Shown here one piece after another: positions 1-7,776 of a stretch of 7,776 nucleotides of DNA. The notes under the pieces are model-generated. The model was not told where the DNA came from and made no database searches. It saw only the letters and a program-made list of their open reading frames with translations. Made by a program: the position numbers and the translations under genes. The stretch is from an uncultured beta proteobacterium. Lineage in GTDB: Bacteria; Pseudomonadota; Gammaproteobacteria; Burkholderiales; Rhodocyclaceae. Each line of letters begins with the position of its first letter. Position 1 is the stretch's first letter. The stretch covers positions 1 to 7,776 of the forward strand of contig CAIVZW010000037.1 in the NCBI GenBank assembly GCA_903910495.1. The letters run 5' to 3'.

Positions 1-715
1 GCCCGGATTCGATCATCTGCACCAGGGTCAGCAGGCTGGTCGCTTCAATGCCTCCTGATGCCTGACGGATCGGTTTGCCACACGCATAGAGTGCGTGCTC
101 GCGCAGGCAGTGCCCCTCTTCGAGAAGCAGCAGGCGATCGGTCAGTGCTGGCGTGAGCGCGACGGATTTCGCCTGCAATTGCGGATCGTCCTTGCGCCCG
201 ACAATCCACAGTTCGTCGTCGAAGAGCGTTTCGACGAGCAGGTTTCCCGTGTCGTAGGGCAAGGCGACCAGCGCAAAATCAAGTTGTCCGTCTTCCAGGC
301 GCAGCAGCAAATTGGCGGTGAGGTCTTCGCGTAGCGTCAGGCGTAAATCCGGATAAAGCTCCCGCAACAGCGGCAGGGTGTGTGGCAGGAGGAAAGGTGC
401 GATGGTCGGGATGATGCCGAGGCGGAGTCGACCGCTCATCGGGTTCATGGTTTCGGCGGCCAGTTCGACCATGTCCTGAGTCGCCGCGAGGATCGCTCGC
501 GCCCGCTGTGCGATTTCCAGGCCAATTGGCGTCATCAGCACCGACTGCCGGTCGCGTTCAACGAGTTGCGTGCCGAGCGCGCCCTCCAGTTCCTTCAAGC
601 CTGCACTCAAGGTCGACTGGGTGACGAAACAGGATTCTGCTGCTCGTGTGAAATTCAACTGTTCGGAAAGCACGACCAGATAGTGCAGTTGTTTGAGCGA
701 TGGCAAGGCGGTCAT
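1..715 (-). CDS. oxyR: OxyR, LysR-type peroxide-sensing transcriptional regulator (3' end cut off by window)
   Basis: Cytoplasmic transcription factor that senses hydrogen peroxide through a reversible disulfide and controls catalase and other peroxide-defence genes. The minus strand reads open from ATG at 715 to the window edge, giving 238 codons. The first ~60 residues form a LysR winged helix-turn-helix (N-F-T-R-A-A-E-S at 21-28, V-T-Q-S-T-L-S at 31-37). The remainder is the effector-binding domain. The decisive feature is G-H-C-L-R-E-H at 201-207, with a second cysteine at 212. Cys203 and Cys212 are nine residues apart, the spacing of the redox pair Cys199/Cys208 of E. coli OxyR, so a redox-active OxyR is likely rather than a generic LysR protein. 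An ATG at 723 is out of frame and stops after three codons. The gene is divergent from katG, a classical OxyR target. Roughly 60-80 C-terminal residues are missing, judged from usual family length. Confidence 0.93.
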   Translation of the reverse strand, partial: MTALPSLKQLHYLVVLSEQLNFTRAAESCFVTQSTLSAGLKELEGALGTQLVERDRQSVLMTPIGLEIAQRARAILAATQDMVELAAETMNPMSGRLRLGIIPTIAPFLLPHTLPLLRELYPDLRLTLREDLTANLLLRLEDGQLDFALVALPYDTGNLLVETLFDDELWIVGRKDDPQLQAKSVALTPALTDRLLLLEEGHCLREHALYACGKPIRQASGGIEATSLLTLVQMIESG

Positions 716-732
716 GGCGGCATGATTGTGTT

Positions 733-747
733 ATCGAGTAAAGCGAT
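733..747. promoter_or_regulatory. Candidate OxyR half-operator (ATCG-N7-CGAT)
   Basis: ATCG at 733-736 and CGAT at 744-747 form a perfect dyad separated by seven bases. This is the geometry of one OxyR half-operator (ATAG-N7-CTAT), with the outer AT pairs kept. A second, weaker half at the expected seven-base offset would be TTAA (755-758) with TCAT (766-769), and it matches poorly. The position suits both activation of katG and repression of oxyR. Confidence is low because AT-rich DNA gives chance dyads. Confidence 0.35.
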
Positions 748-751
748 TATA
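746..751 (-). promoter_or_regulatory. Candidate -10 box of oxyR (TATAAT)
   Basis: Read on the minus strand, 751 to 746 is a perfect TATAAT. It lies about 30 bases upstream of the oxyR ATG, leaving a short leader of roughly 24 bases. The matching -35 region (about 769-774) reads TTAAAA and is weak. The box overlaps the end of the candidate OxyR dyad at 733-747, which would fit the autorepression known for OxyR. The link to OxyR binding is inference. Confidence 0.45.
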
Positions 752-830
752 AACTTAAATATTATTCATTTTAAAATTATCGTATTCTGGTCTAGAGTGG
801 GCTTGTACCCAAACACCTATGGAGGTAATC

Positions 831-3229
<2,399 letters not shown>

Positions 3230-3278
3230 TGATCAACCGACTGCCGATCTGTTGATACCGCGTCTGGAGGTGCATGAA

Positions 3279-3317
3279 ATGACCGCCTGGATGTTGCGCA
3301 GCCTGCTTGAGGAATAA
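3279..3317 (+). CDS. Possible 12-residue leader peptide or chance mini-ORF
   Basis: ATG at 3279 follows GGAGG (3266-3270) by eight bases and encodes M-T-A-W-M-L-R-S-L-L-E-E before TAA at 3315-3317. Its second half forms the left arm of the hairpin at 3299-3345, so a translating ribosome would block or open that stem. This arrangement resembles a translated leader, but the ZIP start lies almost 190 bases downstream. An overlapping ATG-AAA-TGA sits five bases upstream (3274-3282). No family is recognised, and chance is a serious alternative. Confidence 0.2.
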   Translation: MTAWMLRSLLEE

Positions 3318-3345
3318 GCGCAAGCTGATTCCTCAGGCAGGGCTG
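3299..3345 (+). repeat. Long imperfect hairpin downstream of katG
   Basis: CAGCCTGCTTGAGGAAT (3299-3315) pairs with ATTCCTCAGGCAGGGCTG (3328-3345) with one bulged base and one G-T wobble, giving a stem of about 17 pairs. The 12-base loop can form a small inner stem, AGC-GCAA-GCT (3317-3326), capped by a GNRA-type tetraloop. No T-run follows on either strand, so it is not a standard intrinsic terminator. It could stabilise the 3' end of katG mRNA or assist termination. The pairing is visible, while any role is inferred. Confidence 0.65.
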
Positions 3346-3440
3346 AAACGTCCGTCAAATGGCGATGTGCCCCATGCATCCTCTGAGAGCAAATGTTCAT
3401 GCGCTTCCCGGAGGGTGCAATACTTGGCTTGCTTGTTCAT
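3333..3440 (-). CDS. Possible 35-residue hypothetical small protein, antisense in the katG-ZIP gap
   Basis: ATG at 3440 (minus strand) starts a 35-codon frame ending in TGA at 3335-3333. The peptide is mixed and soluble-looking (M-N-K-Q-A-K-Y-C-T-L, then R-E-A-H-E-H, ending F-D-G-R-F-S-P-A), unlike the Arg/Pro/Ala-rich shadows typical of this DNA. An AAGAAGG stretch lies only a few bases upstream, so a ribosome site is possible but too close. The stop falls in the right arm of the 3299-3345 hairpin. The same frame stays open upstream through the ZIP gene, which argues that it may be only the tail of a shadow frame. No family is recognised. Confidence 0.18.
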   Translation of the reverse strand: MNKQAKYCTLREAHEHLLSEDAWGTSPFDGRFSPA

Positions 3441-3463
3441 CGGCCTTCTTGCGGTGCTATTAT
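3436..3463 (+). promoter_or_regulatory. Candidate extended -10 promoter of the ZIP transporter gene
   Basis: TGC-TATTAT at 3455-3463 is a good extended -10 element. A weak -35-like TTCATC lies at 3436-3441, 16 bases upstream of the hexamer. Transcription would start near 3470, leaving a leader of about 35 bases that contains the GGAGG ribosome site at 3491-3495. I see no clear metal-regulator operator around it. Confidence 0.4.
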
Positions 3464-3504
3464 CGAGGCGTTGGACGAGAAGCGGGTAAGGGAGGAAACC
3501 GGTA

Positions 3505-4446
3505 ATGGAGATTGATCGGACGCTGGCTGCTGCACCCAAATCCGGCTGGGGCGTGCTGCTGTTTGAACACGCGCGGTCGCACAAGTCGGCGGCGGCTGGT
3601 CTGGGAATCGCGCTGGTCGGCGTGCTGGCCCTGTTGCTGCAAAGCCTCCTGCAAATCGCCGATGGCACAGCGACCCCCGGTTTGCGTCTGGCCTTGATTG
3701 GCGGCTCCGCCGGTTTTGCGACAACCGCCCTTGGCGCCCTGCCGGCGCTGGTGCTGCGCGGATTGCCGCAGCGTATCGAAGACAGCCTGCTTGGCATGGC
3801 GGCGGGGATGATGCTTGCCGCCAGCGCCTTTTCCCTTCTTCTGCCCGGGCTGGAAGCCGGAGCCGGTATTCTTGGCAGCAAGCCGCTCGGCGCCGGCGTG
3901 GTGGTGATCGGCATGGCGCTGGGTGTGTTGCTGATGCTCGGGCTCGACGCCTTCATCCCGCACGAGCACGACAAGACCGGTCCCTGCGGGCCCGGCTACG
4001 AACGTTGCAGCCGCATCTGGCTGTTCGTCTTCGCTATCGCCGTACACAACCTGCCCGAGGGGATGGCCATTGGCGTCAGTTTTTCGCAGGCGGACATGGC
4101 GGTCGGGCTGCCGCTGACCACGGCGATCGCGCTGCAGGATATTCCGGAGGGGCTGGCTGTGGCGCTGGCCCTGCGCTCGGCCGGTTTCGCTCCACGCTTT
4201 GCCGTGCTGGTGGCCATGGCCACCGGCCTGCTGGAACCCGTGGGCGCCTTGCTTGGCGTTGGCCTGTCGAGCGGTCTGGCACTGGCGTATCCGATGGGGC
4301 TCGGGCTGGCGGCGGGAGCGATGATCTTTGTCGTCTCGCATGAAGTCATTCCGGAAACCCATCGCAATGGTCATCAGACCCCGGCGACGCTCGGGCTGAT
4401 GGCTGGATTTGCCCTGATGATGGTATTGGATACCGCGCTCGGCTGA
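3505..4446 (+). CDS. ZIP-family divalent metal transporter (GufA/BbZIP type)
   Basis: Inner-membrane transporter that takes up zinc and probably other divalent metals such as iron, manganese or cadmium. At 313 residues it is close to the ~309 of Bordetella BbZIP and has the expected eight hydrophobic segments (about 30-50, 65-85, 97-115, 128-150, 170-192, 199-224, 230-253, 257-282/294-312, the first being the extra N-terminal helix of this group). Signature motifs are H-N-L-P-E-G at 181-186 and Q-D-I-P-E-G at 211-216. His181, Asn182, Glu185, Gln211, Asp212, Glu215 and Glu244 match the binuclear metal ligands of BbZIP with a constant shift of four, so both sites look intact. The loop before helix 4 has His153, His155, Cys161 and Cys168, possible metal-collecting residues. 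ATG at 3505 follows GGAGGA (3491-3496). It follows katG on the same strand but probably has its own promoter. Substrate choice cannot be read from sequence. Confidence 0.92.
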   Translation: MEIDRTLAAAPKSGWGVLLFEHARSHKSAAAGLGIALVGVLALLLQSLLQIADGTATPGLRLALIGGSAGFATTALGALPALVLRGLPQRIEDSLLGMAAGMMLAASAFSLLLPGLEAGAGILGSKPLGAGVVVIGMALGVLLMLGLDAFIPHEHDKTGPCGPGYERCSRIWLFVFAIAVHNLPEGMAIGVSFSQADMAVGLPLTTAIALQDIPEGLAVALALRSAGFAPRFAVLVAMATGLLEPVGALLGVGLSSGLALAYPMGLGLAAGAMIFVVSHEVIPETHRNGHQTPATLGLMAGFALMMVLDTALG

Positions 4447-4447
4447 T

Positions 4448-4469
4448 GCTTGGCTTTTTCTGCCACAGC
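4448..4469. terminator. Weak hairpin between convergent ZIP gene and hisC
   Basis: GCTTGGC (4448-4454) can pair with GCCA-C-AGC (4462-4469) around a T-rich seven-base loop, with one bulged C. It sits in the 44-bp gap where two genes converge, where a two-way terminator would be expected. There is no T-tract after the stem on either strand, so termination activity is uncertain. Confidence 0.3.
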
Positions 4470-4490
4470 CGCAAAGGCAATATCGCTTGA

Positions 4491-5576
4491 CTAGCCGAGA
4501 ATTTCCTTCAGCGCGTCGACCAGAGCCTGACACTGCGCATCGCTACCGATGGTGATGCGCAGGTGCTGGTCGATGCGCGGCAGTTTGAAGTGGCGAACGA
4601 TGACCTTGTGCGTACGAAGATCCGACGCCAGTTGCGCCGCGTCGTGCTGCGCATGCCGCGCAAAGATGAAGTTGGCGGCCGATGGCAGAACGTCGAAACC
4701 GAGCTTCTCCAGAGCGGCGATCAGCGTCGCGCGACTGCTCATCACCGCCAGCCGTGTTGTTTCCAGATACGCCTTGTCCTGCATCGCCGCCGTCGCGCCG
4801 GCAATGGCCAGGCGGTCGAGCGGATAGGAATTGAAACTGTTCTTGATGCGCTCCAGTGCCTCGATCAGAACGGAATTGCCGATGGCATAACCCACGCGCA
4901 GCCCGGCCAGCGAGTGCGACTTGGAGAGCGTTCGTACGACGAGCAGGTTGGGGTGGCGATTGATCAGGGCGATGGCGGTGGGAATGATTTGCCCGCCGAA
5001 GTCGATGTAGGCTTCGTCGATGACTACCACCGATTGCGGGTGGGCGGCGACCAGTCGTTCGATTTCGGCCAGCGGCAGCAGGTGACCGGTCGGCGCATTG
5101 GGGTTGGCAACGATGATGCCGCCGTTTTCCCTCAGGTAATCGTCGACGCGGATTTCAAAGTGTTCGCCGAGCGGGATGGCGATGCTGTCCACACCATACA
5201 GGCCGCAGTACACCGGGTAGAAGCTGTAGCTGATGTCCGGCAGCAGGATCGGCGCGTCGTGCTTGAGCAGGGCCATGAAAGCGTGCGCCAGTACTTCGTC
5301 GGAACCATTGCCGACGAAAACTTGTGCCGGCGTGATCGCAAACTCGGCAAAGTGGTCGGCGACCGCCTCTTTGAAGCGCTCAGCGTTAGGGTCGGGATAG
5401 AGGCGCAGGTTTGCCCCGTCAGCGCCCAGTTCCGCCTGCATTGCGGCGACAGCGCGGGGTGATGGCGGGTAAGGGTTTTCGTTGGTGTTCAGCTTGACGA
5501 GATTGGACAGCTTGGGCTGCTCCCCCGGAACATAGGGGGTCAGGCGGTGAACGAGGGGGCTCCAGAATTGGCTCAT
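4491..5576 (-). CDS. hisC: Histidinol-phosphate aminotransferase
   Basis: Cytoplasmic PLP enzyme of histidine synthesis that transaminates imidazole-acetol phosphate with glutamate to histidinol phosphate. It uses the product of HisB, encoded next door. ATG at 5576 gives 361 residues, usual HisC length, beginning M-S-Q-F-W-S-P. The fold-type I motifs are present: N-P-N-A-P-T-G at 158-164, D-E-A-Y at 187-190 (Asp187 and Tyr190 contact PLP), [12 protein letters not shown] at 216-227 with Schiff-base Lys219 and Arg227, and L-R-I-T-I-G near 339-344 with the carboxylate-binding Arg340. The substrate-end T-N-E-N-P-Y sits at 31-36. The same frame is open up to 5834, but that extension reads through a repeat element and overlaps the hisB start, so it is rejected. 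The ribosome site is weak (GCGAG about seven bases before ATG). The gene is convergent with the ZIP gene and divergent from hisBHA, unlike the common co-directional his order. Confidence 0.95.
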   Translation of the reverse strand: MSQFWSPLVHRLTPYVPGEQPKLSNLVKLNTNENPYPPSPRAVAAMQAELGADGANLRLYPDPNAERFKEAVADHFAEFAITPAQVFVGNGSDEVLAHAFMALLKHDAPILLPDISYSFYPVYCGLYGVDSIAIPLGEHFEIRVDDYLRENGGIIVANPNAPTGHLLPLAEIERLVAAHPQSVVVIDEAYIDFGGQIIPTAIALINRHPNLLVVRTLSKSHSLAGLRVGYAIGNSVLIEALERIKNSFNSYPLDRLAIAGATAAMQDKAYLETTRLAVMSSRATLIAALEKLGFDVLPSAANFIFARHAQHDAAQLASDLRTHKVIVRHFKLPRIDQHLRITIGSDAQCQALVDALKEILG

Positions 5577-5642
5577 GTACGGCTCGCAAGGTCGAATGCA
5601 GCGGAAGCCTGAAATGGTATCATGCAGTCTTGCTGGGTGATT

Positions 5643-5650
5643 GCAGTTAA
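5643..5650. repeat. Left copy of 8-bp direct repeat GCAGTTAA flanking the element
   Basis: GCAGTTAA here is repeated exactly at 5794-5801. The two copies bracket the inverted-repeat element, as a target-site duplication would. The left gap to the inverted repeat is 4 bases and the right gap is 16, so the fit is imperfect. The core GTTAA(C) is nearly self-complementary, so it could also be an outer part of the inverted repeat. Confidence 0.35.
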
Positions 5651-5654
5651 CAGC

Positions 5655-5777
5655 GAACATCCACCGCAAAGACGCAAATAACGCCAAGGAGGCGCAAAGA
5701 AATTCGCCAGCAAGAAATCCCGAAAGCAGGGGTTTCTCTGCGTAGACTTTTCCCCTTCGCGCCTTTGCGGTAGGTTC
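5655..5777. repeat. Non-coding inverted-repeat element with degenerate GCAAAG units (MITE-like)
   Basis: ACCGCAAAGACGC (5663-5675) is matched in inverted orientation at 5759-5771 (12 of 13). A second pair, CGCAAAGAAA at 5693-5702 and TTTCTCTGCG at 5733-5742, matches 9 of 10 with nearly equal internal spacing. GAAC (5655-5658) and GTTC (5774-5777) extend the ends. The centre has its own stem, GAAATCCC/GGGGTTTC (5714-5721/5729-5736). The whole can fold into a hairpin of roughly 110-120 bases. The left arm also reads as tandem degenerate copies of a unit like CGCAAAG, a pattern I recall as a dispersed intergenic repeat in several bacterial genomes. No protein is encoded, so any mobility would be in trans. 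That it is dispersed in this genome cannot be shown from one window. Confidence 0.6.
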
Positions 5778-5793
5778 TCGATTCATGAATGCA

Positions 5794-5801
5794 GCAGTTA
5801 A
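5794..5801. repeat. Right copy of 8-bp direct repeat GCAGTTAA flanking the element
   Basis: Exact second copy of the octamer at 5643-5650. It is separated from the right inverted-repeat end by a 16-base stretch that includes the palindrome ATTCATGAAT (5781-5790). An insertion duplication is one reading and coincidence is the other. Confidence 0.35.
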
Positions 5802-5825
5802 TTGCCACTTTTCGATGGGGCCATC

Positions 5826-6413
5826 ATGCGGCAAGCCGAAGTTACTCGAAATACGCTAGAGACCCGGATTACGGTTCGCCTGAATCTTGACGGCAGTGGT
5901 CAGGGCAAATTTGCCACCGGCGTTCCTTTTCTCGATCACATGCTCGATCAGGTGGCCCGTCACGGACTGATCGATCTTGAGGTCGAGGCCAAAGGCGATC
6001 TGCATATCGATGCGCACCACAGCGTCGAGGATATCGGCATTACGCTCGGGCAGGCGCTGAGCAAAGCCCTTGGTGACAAACAGGGACTGCGTCGTTACGG
6101 ACACGCCTATGTGCCGCTTGACGAAGCCTTGTCACGGGTAGTGATCGATCTTTCGGGACGCCCCGGGCTGGAGTTCAACGTCGAATTCAAGCGCGCGATG
6201 ATCGGCGCTTTCGATGTGGACCTGAGCCGCGAGTTTTTTCAGGGACTGGTCAATCACGCCCTGATGACCGTGCATATCGATAACCTGCGCGGTGAAAATG
6301 CGCACCACCAGGCCGAGACCATCTTCAAGGCTTTCGGGCGTGCACTGCGCATGGCGCTTGAAACCGATGCCCGTGCGGCGGGCAGCATCCCTTCGACCAA
6401 GGGCTCGCTCTGA
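5826..6413 (+). CDS. hisB: Imidazoleglycerol-phosphate dehydratase
   Basis: Cytoplasmic manganese-dependent enzyme converting imidazoleglycerol phosphate to imidazole-acetol phosphate, the substrate of HisC. It is the monofunctional type of 195 residues, without the phosphatase domain fused to HisB in enterobacteria. The two metal-binding repeats are visible: D-A-H-H-S-V-E-D at 63-70 (His64, His65, Glu68) and N-A-H-H-Q-A-E-T at 158-165 (His160, His161, Glu164). F-L-D-H-M-L at 35-40 and the C-terminal P-S-T-K-G-S-L are also family features. ATG at 5826 gives the conserved opening [10 protein letters not shown]. An in-frame TTG at 5802 is possible but adds eight unconserved residues. The ribosome site is weak (GATGGGG at 5814-5820). 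Its stop overlaps the hisH start by one base (TGATG), suggesting translational coupling. Confidence 0.97.
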   Translation: MRQAEVTRNTLETRITVRLNLDGSGQGKFATGVPFLDHMLDQVARHGLIDLEVEAKGDLHIDAHHSVEDIGITLGQALSKALGDKQGLRRYGHAYVPLDEALSRVVIDLSGRPGLEFNVEFKRAMIGAFDVDLSREFFQGLVNHALMTVHIDNLRGENAHHQAETIFKAFGRALRMALETDARAAGSIPSTKGSL

Positions 6414-7063
6414 TGGGGTCAGCGCCGGGAACGATTGCCGTTGTCGACTACGGCATGGGCAATCTGCGCTCGGTCTGGCAGGCGCTGGTGCATGTGGCCG
6501 CAGGCCGTGAGGTGGTCGTGACCGCCGATCCGGCGCTGGTCGCTGCCGCCGGGCGTGTGGTTTTCCCCGGTCAGGGCGCAATGCCCGACTGCATGCGTGA
6601 ACTTGATGCGCGCGGACTGCGCACGGCGGTAATCGAGGCGGCAAAAAACAAACCTTTTCTTGGCATCTGCATTGGGTTGCAAATGCTCTTCGAGCATAGC
6701 GAAGAAGGTGATGTGCCGGGTCTGGGCGTGTTTGCCGGCCACGTTCGCCGCTTTCCGGCGGCACAGATGATCGCTCCCCAGGGCGACAAGCTGAAGGTGC
6801 CGCACATGGGCTGGAACGAAGTGGCCCACACCCGGTCTCACGCCCTCTGGAACGGCATTGAAGAAGGAGCCCGGTTTTATTTCGTGCATAGTTATTACGT
6901 TGATCCTGTCGATCGGGAGATCATCGCCGGCTCGACAAATTACGGTATCCCCTTTACCAGCGCGGTGGCACGGGATAATATCTTCGCTATCCAATGTCAT
7001 CCGGAAAAGAGTGCTCAGGCCGGGCTTGCCCTGTTGTCCAATTTCATCGAATGGAAGCCCTGA
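6413..7063 (+). CDS. hisH: Imidazole glycerol phosphate synthase, glutamine amidotransferase subunit
   Basis: Class I glutaminase subunit that releases ammonia from glutamine and channels it to HisF, expected just downstream of this window, to form imidazoleglycerol phosphate and AICAR. At 216 residues it has normal length. The catalytic triad is complete: Cys86 in L-G-I-C-I-G-L-Q (84-91), then His196 and Glu198 in Q-C-H-P-E-K-S. The N-terminus has I-A-V-V-D-Y-G-M-G-N-L-R-S, and the oxyanion-strand motif reads P-G-Q-G-A-M at 52-57, where many families have P-G-V-G-A-F. The ATG lies in the hisB stop (TGATG), so coupled translation is likely. It is the second gene of a hisB-hisH-hisA unit in the usual betaproteobacterial order. 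Confidence 0.97.
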   Translation: MGSAPGTIAVVDYGMGNLRSVWQALVHVAAGREVVVTADPALVAAAGRVVFPGQGAMPDCMRELDARGLRTAVIEAAKNKPFLGICIGLQMLFEHSEEGDVPGLGVFAGHVRRFPAAQMIAPQGDKLKVPHMGWNEVAHTRSHALWNGIEEGARFYFVHSYYVDPVDREIIAGSTNYGIPFTSAVARDNIFAIQCHPEKSAQAGLALLSNFIEWKP

Positions 7064-7117
7064 ACCGGCATTGCTTTTCTCCAACCTTTTTCCTTCCACT
7101 ACTTTTCGCTTTTCAAA
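7064..7117 (+). promoter_or_regulatory. Pyrimidine-rich hisH-hisA spacer lacking a Shine-Dalgarno sequence
   Basis: In 7071-7114 only 6 of 44 bases are purines. The bases just before the hisA ATG read TTTTCAAA, with no GGAG-like sequence in the normal window. No in-frame alternative start lies between the hisH stop and this ATG. Pyrimidine-rich leaders can be bound by ribosomal protein S1, so translation by that route, or by ribosomes arriving from hisH, is a plausible inference. Confidence 0.45.
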
Positions 7118-7776
7118 ATGCTGATCATTCCCGCGATTGACCTGAAAGATGGACAGTGCGTCCGTCTCAAACAGGGCCTCATGGACGAAGCTACCGTCTT
7201 TTCCAATTCACCGGGCGAACAGGCGGCCCACTGGCTGGAGCAGGGCGCTCGCCGCCTGCATGTGGTCGATCTCAACGGTGCATTTGCCGGCAAGCAGAAG
7301 AATGAACGGGCGATCAAGGAGATCGTCGATGCGCTTGGCGACGAGATCCCGATCCAGCTCGGCGGCGGCATTCGCGATCTCGATACGATAGAACGCATTC
7401 TCGACAATGGGGTCAGCTACGTCATCATCGGTACTGCGGCGGTCAAGAATCCCGGCTTTTTACACGATGCCTGCAGCGCCTTTCCGGGGCAGATCATCGT
7501 TGGTCTGGATGCCAGGGATGGCAAGGTGGCCGTTGATGGCTGGTCGAAACTGACCGGACATGATGTCATCGATCTGGCGAAGAAATGCGAGGATTATGGT
7601 GTCGAGGGCATTATCTACACCGATATCGGCCGCGACGGCATGCTGACCGGCATCAACATCGAGGCCACGGTCAAACTCGCACAATCCCTGATGATTCCGG
7701 TGATTGCCAGCGGTGGCTTTTCCAGCCTCGACGACGTCAGAAAGCTTTGTGAAGTTGAAAGCGAGGGCATTTTCGC
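7118..7776 (+). CDS. hisA: HisA, ProFAR (phosphoribosyl-formimino-AICAR-phosphate) isomerase (3' end cut off by window)
   Basis: TIM-barrel isomerase that performs the Amadori rearrangement of ProFAR to PRFAR, the substrate of the HisH-HisF synthase. The frame is open for 219 complete codons to the window edge. Full family length is about 245, so roughly 25 residues are missing. The N-terminus is the conserved [12 protein letters not shown] with catalytic Asp8. The second catalytic aspartate is Asp131 in V-G-L-D-A-R-D-G-K. The phosphate-binding loops are L-G-G-G-I-R (81-86) and A-S-G-G (197-200), and Y-T-D-I-G-R-D-G (167-174) is also typical. HisA and HisF are related, but R-D-G-M-L-T-G with the A-I-D-L start marks HisA. 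The start is set by the conserved N-terminus, because the ribosome site is missing. hisF and hisI/E are expected next but are not seen. Confidence 0.96.
   Translation, partial: MLIIPAIDLKDGQCVRLKQGLMDEATVFSNSPGEQAAHWLEQGARRLHVVDLNGAFAGKQKNERAIKEIVDALGDEIPIQLGGGIRDLDTIERILDNGVSYVIIGTAAVKNPGFLHDACSAFPGQIIVGLDARDGKVAVDGWSKLTGHDVIDLAKKCEDYGVEGIIYTDIGRDGMLTGINIEATVKLAQSLMIPVIASGGFSSLDDVRKLCEVESEGIF

Larger units (their letters stand above)
716..830. promoter_or_regulatory. Divergent control region between oxyR and the sORF-katG unit
   Basis: This 115-bp gap is strikingly AT-rich (especially 745-785) against GC-rich surroundings, as expected for a divergent promoter region. It should carry the oxyR promoter on the minus strand and the promoter of the small ORF and katG on the plus strand. 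A possible plus-strand -10 box is TATTCT at 783-788, with no convincing -35 box, which is common at activator-dependent promoters. The assignment is inferred from layout and composition. No transcription start can be read directly from sequence. Confidence 0.6.
3230..3504. other. Intergenic region between katG and the ZIP gene
   Basis: This 275-bp gap contains, in order, a 12-codon mini-ORF with its own Shine-Dalgarno sequence (3279-3317), a long imperfect hairpin (3299-3345), a possible 35-codon minus-strand ORF (3333-3440) and a candidate extended -10 promoter for the ZIP gene (3436-3463). No intrinsic terminator with a T-tract is visible after katG. The gap suggests that the ZIP gene is transcribed separately from katG. 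Confidence 0.7.
5577..5825. other. hisC-hisB divergent intergenic region
   Basis: This 249-bp gap must contain the promoters of hisC (minus) and of hisBHA (plus). Its centre is filled by the inverted-repeat element described separately. I find no strong consensus promoter. The best plus-strand candidate is a weak TTAATT at 5798-5803 with TTCTCG at 5775-5780. No his leader peptide with a run of His codons and no T-box is visible. Confidence 0.6.

Noticed and set aside
3299..3345. Hairpin after katG as a classical intrinsic terminator
   Set aside because: No T-run follows the stem on either strand. It is kept only as a hairpin of unknown role.
3460..4533. 357-codon minus-strand frame opposite the ZIP gene
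   Set aside because: Gln/Arg/His-rich composition typical of a shadow frame. It overlaps the ZIP gene and the end of hisC, and the ZIP protein has clear catalytic motifs on the other strand.
4563..5462. 299-codon plus-strand frame opposite hisC
   Set aside because: It lies entirely inside hisC in antisense and is rich in Arg/Gln/Val/Asp with no family motif.
5577..5825. His attenuator or T-box upstream of hisB
   Set aside because: No short ORF with consecutive His codons, no T-box sequence and no terminator with a T-tract were found in this gap.
5577..5834. N-terminal extension of hisC to an ATG at 5834
   Set aside because: The extra 86 residues translate the inverted-repeat element and overlap the hisB start. 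HisC families begin near M-S-Q-F-W-S-P.

Overview
The window looks like chromosomal DNA of a GC-rich betaproteobacterium, probably of the Rhodocyclales (Dechloromonas/Azonexus type). This is inferred from protein style (HisB with the D-A-H-H-S-V-E-D metal motif, HisH with P-G-Q-G-A-M, a BbZIP-like ZIP transporter) and strong G/C bias at third codon positions. It was not tested by any search. There are two functional blocks.

Block 1 (about 1-4446) concerns peroxide defence and metal supply. A 5'-complete, 3'-truncated oxyR lies on the minus strand (715 down to 1). It is divergent from katG, a full-length catalase-peroxidase (1034-3229). The AT-rich gap between them holds a perfect TATAAT box for oxyR and a dyad with OxyR half-site geometry. 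A 55-codon reading frame (831-998) with a strong Shine-Dalgarno sequence and one hydrophobic segment sits between the control region and katG, so it is probably co-transcribed with it. After katG comes a 275-bp gap containing a long imperfect hairpin, a 12-codon mini-ORF and a candidate promoter. A ZIP-family metal transporter follows (3505-4446) that retains every residue of the binuclear metal centre.

Block 2 (4491-7776) is histidine biosynthesis. hisC (minus strand, 5576 down to 4491) is convergent with the ZIP gene and divergent from hisB (5826-6413), hisH (6413-7063) and hisA (7118 to beyond the window). hisB and hisH overlap by one base. hisA follows a pyrimidine-rich 54-bp spacer without a Shine-Dalgarno sequence. 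HisB and HisC catalyse consecutive steps, HisH supplies ammonia to HisF (expected downstream), and HisA makes the substrate of HisH-HisF.

The 249-bp hisC-hisB gap contains a non-coding inverted-repeat element (5655-5777) built from degenerate GCAAAG units and flanked by an 8-bp direct repeat. It lies where the orientation of the his genes flips. I see no rRNA, tRNA, CRISPR array, transposase or phage gene. No clearly new multi-gene system is visible. The items most worth checking are the small ORF upstream of katG, the hisC-hisB repeat element and the hairpin region after katG.
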